A DNA stretch of 64,000 bases from Bombus terrestris. Taxonomy: Eukaryota; Arthropoda; Insecta; Hymenoptera; Apidae. How positions within the stretch are numbered: position 1 is the first letter of the stretch; every line of letters begins with the position of its first letter. The notes under the pieces were generated by a model that did not search any database, had not been told where the DNA came from, and saw only the letters and a program-made list of their open reading frames with translations. Position numbers and translations under genes: made by a program. Of this stretch, positions 10,138 to 24,800 are shown piece after piece. The stretch covers positions 4,712,001-4,776,000 of the forward strand of contig NW_025963553.1 in assembly GCF_910591885.1 (NCBI RefSeq). The letters run 5' to 3'.

Positions 10138-13100
10138 ATAGTACTATTTCCACATACTACAGTCCAATGTGATGTCCGAAGTGGCTGACAAAATTAGGTA
10201 CTAACACGAAATATATGCAAGGCAATATAAGGTATATGTATACCTTGCAAATTGTGATCGTTGCTCGCTCGCTCCGCTCGCTCGTAAAAATTTAGTCCAA
10301 CCTCACATACGATCCGACACGCTCGCAAATTCGAAATAAGTTGCCTTCATATCGAATGACTAACGCAAGATGGATTGGGTTTAGGTTAGGCTACAGCTTT
10401 CGAGCGAGCGCAGCGAGCGAGAGACGCGTAAAGGTGTGTCACAATCCAACGGTTTGGCACATACTGACATTGAAACATTCGCACCAGCCCGAGGAGCCGG
10501 ATGTCTTTATCATATTGCCTGCTGACAAATGTTTACAGTTTGTGAATAGTTTCACATAAATAGTACTATTTCCACATACTACAGGGCAATGTGATGTCCG
10601 AAGTGGCTGACGAAATTAGGTACTAACACGATATATATGCATATTGCAAGGTATATGTATACCTTGCATATTGTGATCGATGCTCGCTCGCTCCGCTCGC
10701 TCGTAAAAATTTAGTCCAACCTCACATCCGACCCGACACGTTCGCAAATTCGAAATAAGTCGCCACCATATCGAATAATGAACGCAAGATGGATTGGTTT
10801 TAGGTTAGGCTATAGTTTTCGAGCGAGCGCAGCGAGCGAGAGACGCGTAAAGGTGTGTCACAATCCAACGGTTTGGCACATACTGACATTGAAACATTCG
10901 CACCAGCCCGAGGAGCCGGAAGTCTTTATCCTATTGCCTGCTGACAAATGTTTACAGTTTGTGAATAGTTTCACATAAATAGTACTATTTCCACATACTA
11001 CAGTCCAATGTGATGTCCGAAGTGGCTGACAAAATTAGGTACTAACACGAAATATATGCAAGGCAATGTAAGGTATATGTATACCTTGCAAATTGTGATC
11101 GTTGCTCGCTCGCTCCGCTCGCTCGTAAAAATTTAGTCCAACCTCACATACGATCCGACACGTTCGCAAATTCGAAATAAGTTGCCTTCATATCGAATGA
11201 CTAACGCAAGATGGATTGGGTTTAGGTTAGGCTACAGCTTTCGAGCGAGCGCAGCGAGCGAGAGACGCGTAAAGGTGTGTCACAATCCAACGGTTTGGCA
11301 CATACTGACATTGAAACATTCGCACCAGCCCGAGGAGCCGGATGTCTTTATCATATTGCCTGCTGACAAATGTTTACAGTTTGTGAATAGTTTCACATAA
11401 ATAGTACTATTTCCACATACTACAGGGCAATGTGATGTCCGAAGTGGCTGACGAAATTAGGTACTAACACGATATATATGCATATTGCAAGGTATATGTA
11501 TACCTTGCATATTGTGATCGATGCTCGCTCGCTCCGCTCGCTCGTAAAAATTTAGTCCAACCTCACATCCGACCCGACACGTTCGCAAATTCGAAATAAG
11601 TCGCCACCATATCGAATAATGAACGCAAGATGGATTGGTTTTAGGTTACGCTATAGTTTTCGAGCGAGCGCAGCGAGCGAGAGACGCGTAAAGGTGTGTC
11701 ACAATCCAACGGTTTGGCACATACTGACATTGAAACATTCGCACCAGCCCGAGGAGCCGGGAGTCTTTATCATATTGCCTACTGACAAATGTTTACAGTT
11801 TGTGAATAGTTTCACATAAATAGTACTATTTCGACATACTACAGTGCAATGTGATGTCCGAAGTGGCTGACAAAATTAGGTACTAACACGATATATATGC
11901 ATATTGCAAGGTATATGTATACCTTGCAAATTGTGATCGTTGCTCGCTCGCTCCGCTCGCTCGTAAAAATTTAGTCCAACCTCACATCCGATCCGACACG
12001 TCCGCAAATTCGAAATAAGTCGCCTTCAAATCGAATGACTAACGCAAGAGGGATTGGTTTTAGGTTAGGCTATAGTTTTCGAGCGAGCGCAGCGAGCGAG
12101 AGACGCGTAAAGGTGTATCACAATCTAACGGTTTGGCACATACGGACATTGAAACATTCGCACCAGCCAGAGGAGCCGGAAGTATTTATCCTATTGCCTG
12201 CTGACAAATGTTTACAGTTTGTGAATAGTTTCACATAAATAGTACTATTTCCACATACTACAGTCCAATGTGATGTCCGAAGTGGCTAACAAAATTAGGT
12301 ACTAACACGATATATATACATATTGCAAGGTATACATATACCTTGCAAATTGTGATCGTTGCTCGCTCGCTCCGCTCGCTCGTAAAAATTTAGTCCAACC
12401 TCACATCCGATACGACACGTTCGCAAATTCGAAATAAGTCGCCACCATATCGAATAATGAACGCAAGATGGATTGGTTTTAGGTTACGCTATAGTTTTCG
12501 AGCGAGCGCAGCGAACGAGAGACGCGTAAAGGTGTGTCACAATCCAACGGTTTGGCACATACGGACATTGAAACATTCGCACCAGCCCGAGGAGCCGGAA
12601 GTCTTTATCCTATTGCCTGCTGACAAATGTTTACAGTTTGTGAATAGTTTCACATAAATAGTACTATTTCCACATACTACAGTCCAATGTGATGTCCGAA
12701 GTGGCTGACATAATTAGGTACTAACACGAAATATATGCAAGGCAATATAAGGTATATGTATACCTTGCAAATTGTGATCGTTGCTCGCTCGCTCCGCTCG
12801 CTCGTAAAAATTTAGTCCAACCTCACATACGATCCGACACGTTCGCAAATTCGAAATAAGTTGCCTTCATATCGAATGACTAACGCAAGATGGATTGGGT
12901 TTAGGTTAGGCTACAGCTTTCGAGCGAGCGCAGCGAGCGAGATACGCGTAAAGGTGTGTCACAATCCAACGGTTTGGCACATACTGACATTGAAACGTTC
13001 GCACCAGCCCGAGGAGCCGGATGTCTTTATCATATTGCCTGCTGACAAATGTTTACAGTTTGTGAATAGTTTCACATAAATAGTACTATTTCCACATACT

Positions 13101-14761
13101 ACAGGGCAATGTGATGTCCGAAGTGGCTGACGAAATTAGGTACTAACACGATATATATGCATATTGCAAGGTATATGTATACCTTGCAAATTGTGATCGT
13201 TGCTCGCTCGCTCCGCTCGCTCGTAAAAATTTAGTCCAACCTCACATCCGATCCGACACGTTCGCAAATTCGAAATAAGTCGCCTTCATATCGAATGACT
13301 AACGCAAGAGGGATTGGTTTTAGGTTAGGCTATAGTTTTCGAGCGAGCGCAGCGAGCGAGAGACGCGTAAAGGTGTATCACAATCTAACGGTTTGGCACA
13401 TACGGACATTGAAACATTCGCACCAGCCAGAGGAACCGGAAGTATTTATCGTATTGCCTGCTGACAAATGTTTACAGTTTGTGAATAGTTTCACATAAAT
13501 AGTACTATTTCCACATACTACAGTCCAATGTGATGTCCGAAGTGGCTGACAAAATTAGGTACTAACACGAAATATATGCAAGGCAATATAAGGTATATGT
13601 ATACCTTGCAAATTGTGATCGTTGCTCGCTCGCTCCGCTCGCTCGTAAAAATTTAGTCCAACCTCACATACGATCCGACACGCTCGCAAATTCGAAATAA
13701 GTTGCCTTCATATCGAATAATGAACGCAAGATGGATTGGTTTTAGGTTAGGCTATAGTTTTCGAGCGAGCGCAGCGTGCGAGAGACGCGTAAAGGTGTGT
13801 CACAATCCAACGGTTTGGCACATACTGACATTGAAACATTCGCACCAGCCCGAGGAGCCGGAAGTCTTTATCCTATTGCCTGCTGACAAATGTTTACAGT
13901 TTGTGAATAGTTTCACATAAATAGTACTATTTCCACATACTACAGTCCAATGTGATGTCCGAAGTGGCTGACAAAATTAGGTACTAACACGAAATATATG
14001 CAAGGCAATGTAAGGTATATGTATACCTTGCAAATTGTGATCGTTGCTCGCTCGCTCCGCTCGCTCGTAAAAATTTAGTCCAACCTCACATACGATCCGA
14101 CACGTTCGCAAATTCGAAATAAGTTGCCTTCATATCGAATGACTAACGCAAGATGGATTGGGTTTAGGTTAGGCTACAGCTTTCGAGCGAGCGCAGCGAG
14201 CGAGAGACGCGTAAAGGTGTGTCACAATCCAACGGTTTGGCACATACTGACATTGAAACATTCGCACCAGCCCGAGGAGCCGGATGTCTTTATCATATTG
14301 CCTGCTGACAAATGTTTACAGTTTGTGAATAGTTTCACATAAATAGTACTATTTCCACATACTACAGGGCAATGTGATGTCCGAAGTGGCTGACGAAATT
14401 AGGTACTAACACGATATATATGCATATTGCAAGGTATATGTATACCTTGCATATTGTGATCGATGCTCGCTCGCTCCGCTCGCTCGTAAAAATTTAGTCC
14501 AACCTCACATCCGACCCGACACGTTCGCAAATTCGAAATAAGTCGCCACCATATCGAATAATGAACGCAAGATGGATTGGTTTTAGGTTACGCTATAGTT
14601 TTCGAGCGAGCGCAGCGAGCGAGAGACGCGTAAAGGTGTGTCACAATCCAACGGTTTGGCACATACTGACATTGAAACATTCGCACCAGCCCGAGGAGCC
14701 GGGAGTCTTTATCATATTGCCTACTGACAAATGTTTACAGTTTGTGAATAGTTTCACATAA
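10138..14761 (+). repeat. Second copy of the 471-6776 series, two dimers shorter
   Basis: 10138-10559 matches 471-892, 10560-11400 matches one 841-bp dimer, and 11401-14761 matches 3416-6776. The offset is 9667 bp at the left and 7985 bp at the right; the difference, 1682 bp, is exactly two dimers. Shared rare variants (for example CGTCCGC near 11999 and the flipped palindrome at 12323) support true duplication over simple family membership. Confidence 0.9.
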
Positions 14762-17700
14762 ATAGTACTATTTCGACATACTACAGTGCAATGTGATGTC
14801 CGAAGTGGCTGACAAAATTAGGTACTAACACGATATATATGCATATTGCAAGGTATATGTATACCTTGCAAATTGTGATCGTTGCTCGCTCGCTCCGCTC
14901 GCTCGTAAAAATTTAGTCCAACCTCACATCCGATCCGACACGTTCGCAATTCGAAATAAGTCGCCTTCAAATCGAATGACTAACGCAAGAGGGATTGGTT
15001 TTAGGTTAGGCTATAGTTTTCGAGCGAGCGCAGCGAGCGAGAGACGCGTAAAGGTGTATCACAATCTAACGGTTTGGCACATACGGACATTGAAACATTC
15101 GCACCAGCCAGAGGAGCCGGAAGTATTTATCCTATTGCCTGCTGACAAATGTTTACAGTTTGTGAATAGTTTCACATAAATAGTACTATTTCCACATACT
15201 ACAGTCCAATGTGATGTCCGAAGTGGCTAACAAAATTAGGTACTAACACGATATATATACATATTGCAAGGTATATGTATACCTTGCAAATTGTGATCGT
15301 TGCTCGCTCGCTCCGCTCGCTCGTAAAAATTTAGTCCAACCTCACATCCGATACGACACGTTCGCAAATTCGAAATAAGTCGCCACCATATCGAATAATG
15401 AACGCAAGATGGATTGGTTTTAGGTTACGCTATAGTTTTCGAGCGAGCGCAGCGAGCGAGAGACGCGTAAAGGTGTGTCACAATCCAACGGTTTGGCACA
15501 TACTGACATTGAAACATTCGCACCAGCCCGAGGAGCCGGAAGTCTTTATCATATTGCCTACTGACAAATGTTTACAGTTTGTGAATAGTTTCACATAAAT
15601 AGTACTATTTCCACATTCTACAGTCCAATGTGATGTCCGAAGTGGCTGACAAAATTAGGTACTAACACGATATATATGCATATTGCAAGGTATATGTATA
15701 CCTTGCAAATTGTGATCGTTGCTCGCTCGCTCCGCTCGCTCGTAAAAATTTAGTCCAATCTCACATCCGATCCGACACGTTCGCAAATTCGAAATAAGTC
15801 GCCTTCAAATCGAATGACTAACGCAAGAGGGATTGGTTTTAGGTTAGGCTATAGTTTTCGAGCGAGCGCAGCGAGCGAGAGACGCGTAAAGGTGTATCAC
15901 AATCTAACGGTTTGGCACATACGGACATTGAAACATTCGCACCAGCCCGAGGAGCCGGAAGTCTTTATCATATTGCCTACTGACAAATGTTTACAGTTTG
16001 TGAATAGTTTCACATAAATAGTACTATTTCCACATTCTACAGTCCAATGTGATGTCCGAAGTGGCTGACAAAATTAGGTACTAACACGATATATATGCAT
16101 ATTGCAAGGTATATGTATACCTTGCAAATTGTGATCGTTGCTCGCTCGCTCCGCTCGCTCGTAAAAATTTAGTCCAATCTCACATCCGATCCGACACGTT
16201 CGCAAATTCGAAATAAGTCGCCTTCAAATCGAATGACTAACGCAAGAGGGATTGGTTTTAGGTTAGGCTATAGTTTTCGAGCGAGCGCAGCGAGCGAGAG
16301 ACGCGTAAAGGTGTATCACAATCTAACGGTTTGGCACATACGGACATTGAAACATTCGCACCAGCCAGAGGAGCCGGAAGTATTTATCCTATTGCCTGCT
16401 GACAAATGTTTACAGTTTGTGAATAGTTTCACATAAATAGTACTATTTCCACATACTACAGGGCAATGTGATGTCCGAAGTGGCTGACGAAATTAGGTAC
16501 TAACACGATATATATGCATATTGCAAGGTATATGTATACCTTGCATATTGTGATCGATGCTCGCTCGCTCCGCTCGCTCGTAAAAATTTAGTCCAACGTC
16601 ACATCCGACCCGACACGTTCGCAAATTCGAAATAAGTCGCCACCATATCGAATAATGAACGCAAGATGGATTGGTTTTTGGTTACGCTATAGTTTTCGAG
16701 CGAGCGCAGCGAGCGAGAGACGCGTAAAGGTGTGTCACAATCCAACGGTTTGGCACATACGGACATTGAAACATTCGCACCAGCCAGAGGAGCCGGAAGT
16801 ATTTATCCTATTGCCTGCTGACAAATGTTTACAGTTTGTGAATAGTTTCACATAAATAGTACTATTTCCACATACTACAGGGCAATGTGATGCCCGAAGT
16901 GGCTGACGAAATTAGGTACTAACACGATATATATGCATATTGCAAGGTATATGTATACCTTGCATATTGTGATCGATGCTCGCTCGCTCCGCTCGCTCGT
17001 AAAAATTTAGTCCAACGTCACATCCGACCCGACACGTTCGCAAATTCGAAATAAGTCGCCACCATATCGAATAATGAACGCAAGATGGATTGGTTTTAGG
17101 TTACGCTATAGTTTTCGAGCGAGCGCAGCGAGCGAGAGACGCGTAAAGGTGTGTCACAATCCAACGGTTTGGCACATACGGACATTGAAACATTCGCACC
17201 AGCCAGAGGAGCCGGAAGTATTTATCCTATTGCCTGCTGACAAATGTTTACAGTTTGTGAATAGTTTCACATAAATAGTACTATTTCCACATACTACAGG
17301 GCAATGTGATGTCCGAAGTGGCTGACGAAATTAGGTACTAACACGATATATATGCATATTGCAAGGTATATGTATACCTTGCATATTGTGATCGATGCTC
17401 GCTCGCTCCGCTCGCTCGTAAAAATTTAGTCCAACGTCACATCCGACCCGACACGTTCGCAAATTCGAAATAAGTCGCCACCATATCGAATAATGAACGC
17501 AAGATGGATTGGTTTTAGGTTACGCTATAGTTTTTGAGCGAGCGCAGCGAGCGAGAGACGCGTAAAGGTGTGTCACAATCCAACGGTTTGGCACATACGG
17601 ACATTGAAACATTCGCACCAGCCAGAGGAGCCGGAAGTATTTATCCTATTGCCTGCTGACAAATGTTTACAGTTTGTGAATAGTTTCACATAAATAGTAC

Positions 17701-20626
17701 TATTTCCACATACTACAGTCCAATGTGATGTCCGAAGTGGCTAACAAAATTAGGTACTAACACGATATATATACATATTGCAAGGTATATGTATACCTTG
17801 CAAATTGTGATCGTTGCTCGCTCGCTCCGCTCGCTCGTAAAAATTTAGTCCAACCTCACATCCGATCCGACACGTTCGCAAATTCGAAATAAGTCGCCAC
17901 CATATCGAATAATGAACGCAAGATAGGTTGGTTTTAGGTTACGCTATAGTTTTCAAGCGAGCGCAGCGAGCGAGAGACGCGTAAAGGTGTGTCACAATCC
18001 AACGGTTTGGCACATACTGACATTGAAACATTCGCACCAGCCCGAGGAGCCGGGAGTCTTTATCATATTGCCTACTGACAAATGTTTACAGTTTGTGAAT
18101 AGTTTCACATAAATAGTACTATTTCGACATACTACAGTGCAATGTGATGTCCGAAGTGGCTGACAAAATTAGGTACTAACACGATATATATACATATTGC
18201 AAGGTATATGTATACCTTGCAAATTGTGATCGTTGCTCGCTCGCTCCGCTCGCTCGTAAAAATTTAGTCCAACCTCACATCCGATACGACACGTTCACAA
18301 ATTCGAAATAAGTCGCCACCATATCGAATAATGAACGCAAGATGGATTGGTTTTAGGTTACGCTATAGTTTTCGAGCGAGCGCAGCGAGCGAGAGACGCG
18401 TAAAGGTGTATCACAATCTAACGGTTTGGCACATACGGACATTGAAACATTCGCACCAGCCCGAGGAGCCGGAAGTCTTTATCATATTGCCTACTGACAA
18501 ATGTTTACAGTTTGTGAATAGTTTCACATAAATAGTACTATTTCCACATTCTACAGTCCAATGTGATGTCCGAAGTGGCTGACAAAATTAGGTACTAACA
18601 CGATATATATGCATATTGCAAGGTATATGTATACCTTGCAAATTGTGATCGTTGCTCGCTCGCTCCGCTCGCTCGTAAAAATTTAGTCCAATCTCACATC
18701 CGATCCGACACGTTCGCAAATTCGAAATAAGTCGCCTTCAAATCGAATGACTAACGCAAGAGGGATTGGTTTTAGGTTAGGCTATAGTTTTCGAGCGAGC
18801 GCAGCGAGCGAGAGACGCGTAAAGGTGTATCACAATCTAACGGTTTGGCACATACGGACATTGAAACATTCGCACCAGCCAGAGGAGCCGGAAGTATTTA
18901 TCCTATTGCCTGCTGACAAATGTTTACAGTTTGTGAATAGTTTCACATAAATAGTACTATTTCCACATACTACAGGGCAATGTGATGTCCGAAGTGGCTG
19001 ACGAAATTAGGTACTAACACGATATATATGCATATTGCAAGGTATATGTATACCTTGCATATTGTGATCGATGCTCGCTCGCTCCGCTCGCTCGTAAAAA
19101 TTTAGTCCAACGTCACATCCGACCCGACACGTTCGCAAATTCGAAATAAGTCGCCACCATATCGAATAATGAACGCAAGATGGATTGGTTTTAGGTTACG
19201 CTATAGTTTTTGAGCGAGCGCAGCGAGCGAGAGACGCGTAAAGGTGTGTCACAATCCAACGGTTTGGCACATACGGACATTGAAACATTCGCACCAGCCA
19301 GAGGAGCCGGAAGTATTTATCCTATTGCCTGCTGACAAATGTTTACAGTTTGTGAATAGTTTCACATAAATAGTACTATTTCCACATACTACAGTCCAAT
19401 GTGATGTCCGAAGTGGCTAACAAAATTAGGTACTAACACGATATATATACATATTGCAAGGTATATGTATACCTTGCAAATTGTGATCGTTGCTCGCTCG
19501 CTCCGCTCGCTCGTAAAAATTTAGTCCAACCTCACATCCGATCCGACACGTTCGCAAATTCGAAATAAGTCGCCACCATATCGAATAATGAACGCAAGAT
19601 AGATTGGTTTTAGGTTACGCTATAGTTTTCAAGCGAGCGCAGCGAGCGAGAGACGCGTAAAGGTGTGTCACAATCCAACGGTTTGGCACATACTGACATT
19701 GAAACATTCGCACCAGCCCGAGGAGCCGGGAGTCTTTATCATATTGCCTACTGACAAATGTTTACAGTTTGTGAATAGTTTCACATAAATAGTACTATTT
19801 CGACATACTACAGTGCAATGTGATGTCCGAAGTGGCTGACAAAATTAGGTACTAACACGATATATATGCATATTGCAAGGTATATGTATACCTTGCAAAT
19901 TGTGATCGTTGCTCGCTCGCTCCGCTCGCTCGTAAAAATTTAGTCCAACCTCACATCCGATCCGACACGTTCGCAAATTCGAAATAAGTCGCCTTCAAAT
20001 CGAATGACTAACGCAAGAGGGATTGGTTTTAGGTTAGGCTATAGTTTTCGAGCGAGCGCAGCGAGCGAGAGACGCGTAAAGGTGTATCACAATCTAACGG
20101 TTTGGCACATACGGACATTGAAACATTCGCACCAGCCAGAGGAGCCGGAAGTATTTATCCTATTGCCTGCTGACAAATGTTTACAGTTTGTGAATAGTTT
20201 CACATAAATAGTACTATTTCCACATACTACAGTCCAATGTGATGTCCGAAGTGGCTAACAAAATTAGGTACTAACACGATATATATACATATTGCAAGGT
20301 ATATGTATACCTTGCAAATTGTGATCGTTGCTCGCTCGCTCCGCTCGCTCGTAAAAATTTAGTCCAACCTCACATCCGATACGACACGTTCGCAAATTCG
20401 AAATAAGTCGCCACCATATCGAATAATGAACGCAAGATGGATTGGTTTTAGGTTACGCTATAGTTTTCGAGCGAGCGCAGCGAACGAGAGACGCGTAAAG
20501 GTGTGTCACAATCCAACGGTTTGGCACATACGGACATTGAAACATTCGCACCAGCCCGAGGAGCCGGAAGTCTTTATCCTATTGCCTGCTGACAAATGTT
20601 TACAGTTTGTGAATAGTTTCACATAA
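14762..20626 (+). repeat. Fourteen monomers, all short class
   Basis: A run without any 422-bp unit. 14762-15179 is 418 bp because one A is missing from CGCAAATTCG near 14948. Units 15599-16017, 16018-16436 and 18532-18950 share CCACATTCTACAG and CAATCTCACATCC. Units 16437-16855, 16856-17274, 17275-17693 and 18951-19369 share CAACGTCACATCC. The pair 17275-18112 (TGA in the arm, then TAG early in the frame) recurs at 18951-19788, an offset of 1676 bp or four monomers. Confidence 0.88.
16437..17693 (+). repeat. Three near-identical tandem monomers
   Basis: Units 16437-16855, 16856-17274 and 17275-17693 have the same family markers (CAACGTCAC, CCGACCC, CACCATAT, TTACGC, CCAGAGGAGCC) and differ by only a few changes, such as TTTTTGG for TTTTAGG in the first, GCCCG for GTCCG in the second and TTTTTGAGCG in the third. 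This is single-monomer amplification, in contrast to the dimers and longer HORs elsewhere. Confidence 0.85.
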
Positions 20627-21898
20627 ATAGTACTATTTCCACATACTACAGTCCAATGTGATGTCCGAAGTGGCTGACATAATTAGGTACTAACACGAAA
20701 TATATGCAAGGCAATATAAGGTATATGTATACCTTGCAAATTGTGATCGTTGCTCGCTCGCTCCGCTCGCTCGTAAAAATTTAGTCCAACCTCACATACG
20801 ATCCGACACGTTCGCAAATTCGAAATAAGTTGCCTTCATATCGAATGACTAACGCAAGATGGATTGGGTTTAGGTTAGGCTACAGCTTTCGAGCGAGCGC
20901 AGCGAGCGCAGCGAGCGAGATACGCGTAAAGGTGTGTCACAATCCAACGGTTTGGCACATACTGACATTGAAACGTTCGCACCAGCCCGAGGAGCCGGAT
21001 GTCTTTATCATATTGCCTGCTGACAAATGTTTACAGTTTGTGAATAGTTTCACATAAATAGTACTATTTCCACATACTACAGGGCAATGTGATGTCCGAA
21101 GTGGCTGACGAAATTAGGTACTAACACGATATATATGCATATTGCAAGGTATATGTATACCTTGCAAATTGTGATCGTTGCTCGCTCGCTCCGCTCGCTC
21201 GTAAAAATTTAGTCCAACCTCACATCCGATCCGACACGTTCGCAAATTCGAAATAAGTCGCCTTCATATCGAATGACTAACGCAAGAGGGATTGGTTTTA
21301 GGTTAGGCTATAGTTTTCGAGCGAGCGCAGCGAGCGAGAGACGCGTAAAGGTGTATCACAATCTAACGGTTTGGCACATACGGACATTGAAACATTCGCA
21401 CCAGCCAGAGGAGCCGGAAGTATTTATCGTATTGCCTGATGACTAATGTTTACAGTTTGTGAATAGTTTCACATAAATAGTACTATTTCCACATACTACA
21501 GTCCAATGTGATGTCCGAAGTGGCTGACAAAATTAGGTACTAACACGAAATATATGCAAGGCAATATAAGGTATATGTATACCTTGCAAATTGTGATCGT
21601 TGCTCGCTCGCTCCGCTCGCTCGTAAAAATTTAGTCCAACCTCACATACGATCCGACACGCTCGAAAATTCGAAATAAGTTGCCTTCATATCGAATGACT
21701 AACGCAAGATGGATTGGGTTTAGGTTAGGCTACAGCTTTCGAGCGAGCGCAGCGAGCGAGAGACGCGTAAAGGTGTGTCACAATCCAACGGTTTGGCACA
21801 TACTGACATTGAAACATTCGCACCAGCCCGAGGAGCCGGATGTCTTTATCATATTGCCTGCTGACAAATGTTTACAGTTTGTGAATAGTTTCACATAA
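20627..21898 (+). repeat. Linking units, one with a 9-bp arm expansion
   Basis: 20627-21057 is a 431-bp long-class unit with a 9-bp duplication (AGCGAGCGC, 20901-20909) in the right arm; the open frame stays in phase and gains three codons. 21058-21476 is short class with CTGATGACTAATG in its tail, a private pair of changes that creates a late TAA. 21477-21898 is the CGCTCG-marker long-class unit also seen at 471-892 and 10138-10559, here with GAAAATTCG in place of GCAAATTCG. Confidence 0.88.
20901..20909. repeat. 9-bp expansion of the right GAGC arm
   Basis: A duplicated AGCGAGCGC lengthens the right arm from 21 to 30 bp in one monomer only. The left arm of the same monomer is not expanded, so the stem would be unbalanced. 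Confidence 0.85.
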
Positions 21899-24800
21899 AT
21901 AGTACTATTTCCACATACTACAGGGCAATGTGATGTCCGAAGTGGCTGACGAAATTAGGTACTAACACGATATATATGCATATTGCAAGGTATATGTATA
22001 CCTTGCATATTGTGATCGAGGCTCGCTCGCTCCGCTCGCTCGTAAAAATTTAGTCCAACCTCACATCCGACCCGACACGTTCGCAAATTCGAAATAAGTC
22101 GCCACCATATCGAATAATGAACGCAAGATGGATTGGTTTTAGGTTAGGCTATAGTTTTCGAGCGAGCGCAGCGAGCGAGAGACGCGTAAAGGTGTGTCAC
22201 AATCCAACGGTTTGGCACATACTGACATTGAAACATTCGCACCAGCCCGAGGAGCCGGAAGTCTTTATCCTATTGCCTGCTGACAAATGTTTACAGTTTG
22301 TGAATAGTTTCACATAAATAGTACTATTTCCACATACTACAGTCCAATGTGATGTCCGAAGTGGCTGACAAAATTAGGTACTAACACGAAATATATGCAA
22401 GGCAATGTAAGGTATATGTATACCTTGCAAATTGTGATCGTTGCTCGCTCGCTCCGCTCGCTCGTAAAAATTTAGTCCAACCTCACATACGATCCGACAC
22501 GTTCGCAAATTCGAAATAAGTTGCCTTCATATCGAATGACTAACGCAAGATGGATTGGGTTTAGGTTAGGCTACAGCTTTCGAGCGAGCGCAGCGAGCGA
22601 GAGACGCGTAAAGGTGTGTCACAATCCAACGGTTTGGCACATACTGACATTGAAACATTCGCACCAGCCCGAGGAGCCGGATGTCTTTATCATATTGCCT
22701 GCTGACAAATGTTTACAGTTTGTGAATAGTTTCACATAAATAGTACTATTTCCACATACTACAGGGCAATGTGATGTCCGAAGTGGCTGACGAAATTAGG
22801 TACTAACACGATATATATGCATATTGCAAGGTATATGTATACCTTGCATATTGTGATCGATGCTCGCTCGCTCCGCTCGCTCGTAAAAATTTAGTCCAAC
22901 CTCACATCCGACCCGACACGTTCGCAAATTCGAAATAAGTCGCCACCATATCGAATAATGAACGCAAGATGGATTGGTTTTAGGTTAGGCTATAGTTTTC
23001 GAGCGAGCGCAGCGAGCGAGAGACGCGTAAAGGTGTGTCACAATCCAACGGTTTGGCACATACTGACATTGAAACATTCGCACCAGCCCGAGGAGCCGGA
23101 AGTCTTTATCCTATTGCCTGCTGACAAATGTTTACAGTTTGTGAATAGTTTCACATAAATAGTACTATTTCCACATACTACAGTCCAATGTGATGTCCGA
23201 AGTGGCTGACAAAATTAGGTACTAACACGAAATATATGCAAGGCAATGTAAGGTATATGTATACCTTGCAAATTGTGATCGTTGCTCGCTCGCTCCGCTC
23301 GCTCGTAAAAATTTAGTCCAACCTCACATACGATCCGACACGTTCGCAAATTCGAAATAAGTTGCCTTCATATCGAATGACTAACGCAAGATGGATTGGG
23401 TTTAGGTTAGGCTACAGCTTTCGAGCGAGCGCAGCGAGCGAGAGACGCGTAAAGGTGTGTCACAATCCAACGGTTTGGCACATACTGACATTGAAACATT
23501 CGCACCAGCCCGAGGAGCCGGATGTCTTTATCATATTGCCTGCTGACAAATGTTTACAGTTTGTGAATAGTTTCACATAAATAGTACTATTTCCACATAC
23601 TACAGTGCAATGTGATGTCCGAAGTGGCTGACAAAATTAGGTACTAACACGATATATATACATATTGCAAGGTATATGTATACCTTGCAAATTGTGATCG
23701 TTGCTCGCCCGCTCCGCTCGCTCGTAAAAATTTAGTCCAACCTCACATCCGATCCGACACGTTCGCAAATTCGAAATAAGTCGCCACCATATCGAATAAT
23801 GAACGCAAGATGGATTGGTTTTAGGTTACGCTATAGTTTTCGAGCGAGCGCAGCGAGCGAGAGACGCGTAAAGGTGTGTCACAATCCAACGGTTTGGCAC
23901 ATACTGACATTGAAACATTCGCACCAGCCCGAGGAGCCGGATGTCTTTATCATATTGCCTGCTGACAAATGTTTACAGTTTGTGAATAGTTTCACATAAA
24001 TAGTACTATTTCCACATACTACAGGGCAATGTGATGTCCGAAGTGGCTGACGAAATTAGGTACTAACACGATATATATGCATATTGCAAGGTATATGTAT
24101 ACCTTGCATATTGTGATCGAGGCTCGCTCGCTCCGCTCGCTCGTAAAAATTTAGTCCAACCTCACATCCGACCCGACACGTTCGCAAATTCGAAATAAGT
24201 CGCCACCATATCGAATAATGAACGCAAGATGGATTGGTTTTAGGTTAGGCTATAGTTTTCGAGCGAGCGCAGCGAGCGAGAGACGCGTAAAGGTGTGTCA
24301 CAATCCAACGGTTTGGCACATACTGACATTGAAACATTCGCACCAGCCCGAGGAGCCGGAAGTCTTTATCCTATTGCCTGCTGACAAATGTTTACAGTTT
24401 GTGAATAGTTTCACATAAATAGTACTATTTCCACATACTACAGTCCAATGTGATGTCCGAAGTGGCTGACAAAATTAGGTACTAACACGAAATATATGCA
24501 AGGCAATGTAAGGTATATGTATACCTTGCAAATTGTGATCGTTGCTCGCTCGCTCCGCTCGCTCGTAAAAATTTAGTCCAACCTCACATACGATCCGACA
24601 CGTTCGCAAATTCGAAATAAGTTGCCTTCATATCGAATGACTAACGCAAGATGGATTGGGTTTAGGTTAGGCTACAGCTTTCGAGCGAGCGCAGCGAGCG
24701 AGAGACGCGTAAAGGTGTGTCACAATCCAACGGTTTGGCACATACTGACATTGAAACATTCGCACCAGCCCGAGGAGCCGGATGTCTTTATCATATTGCC

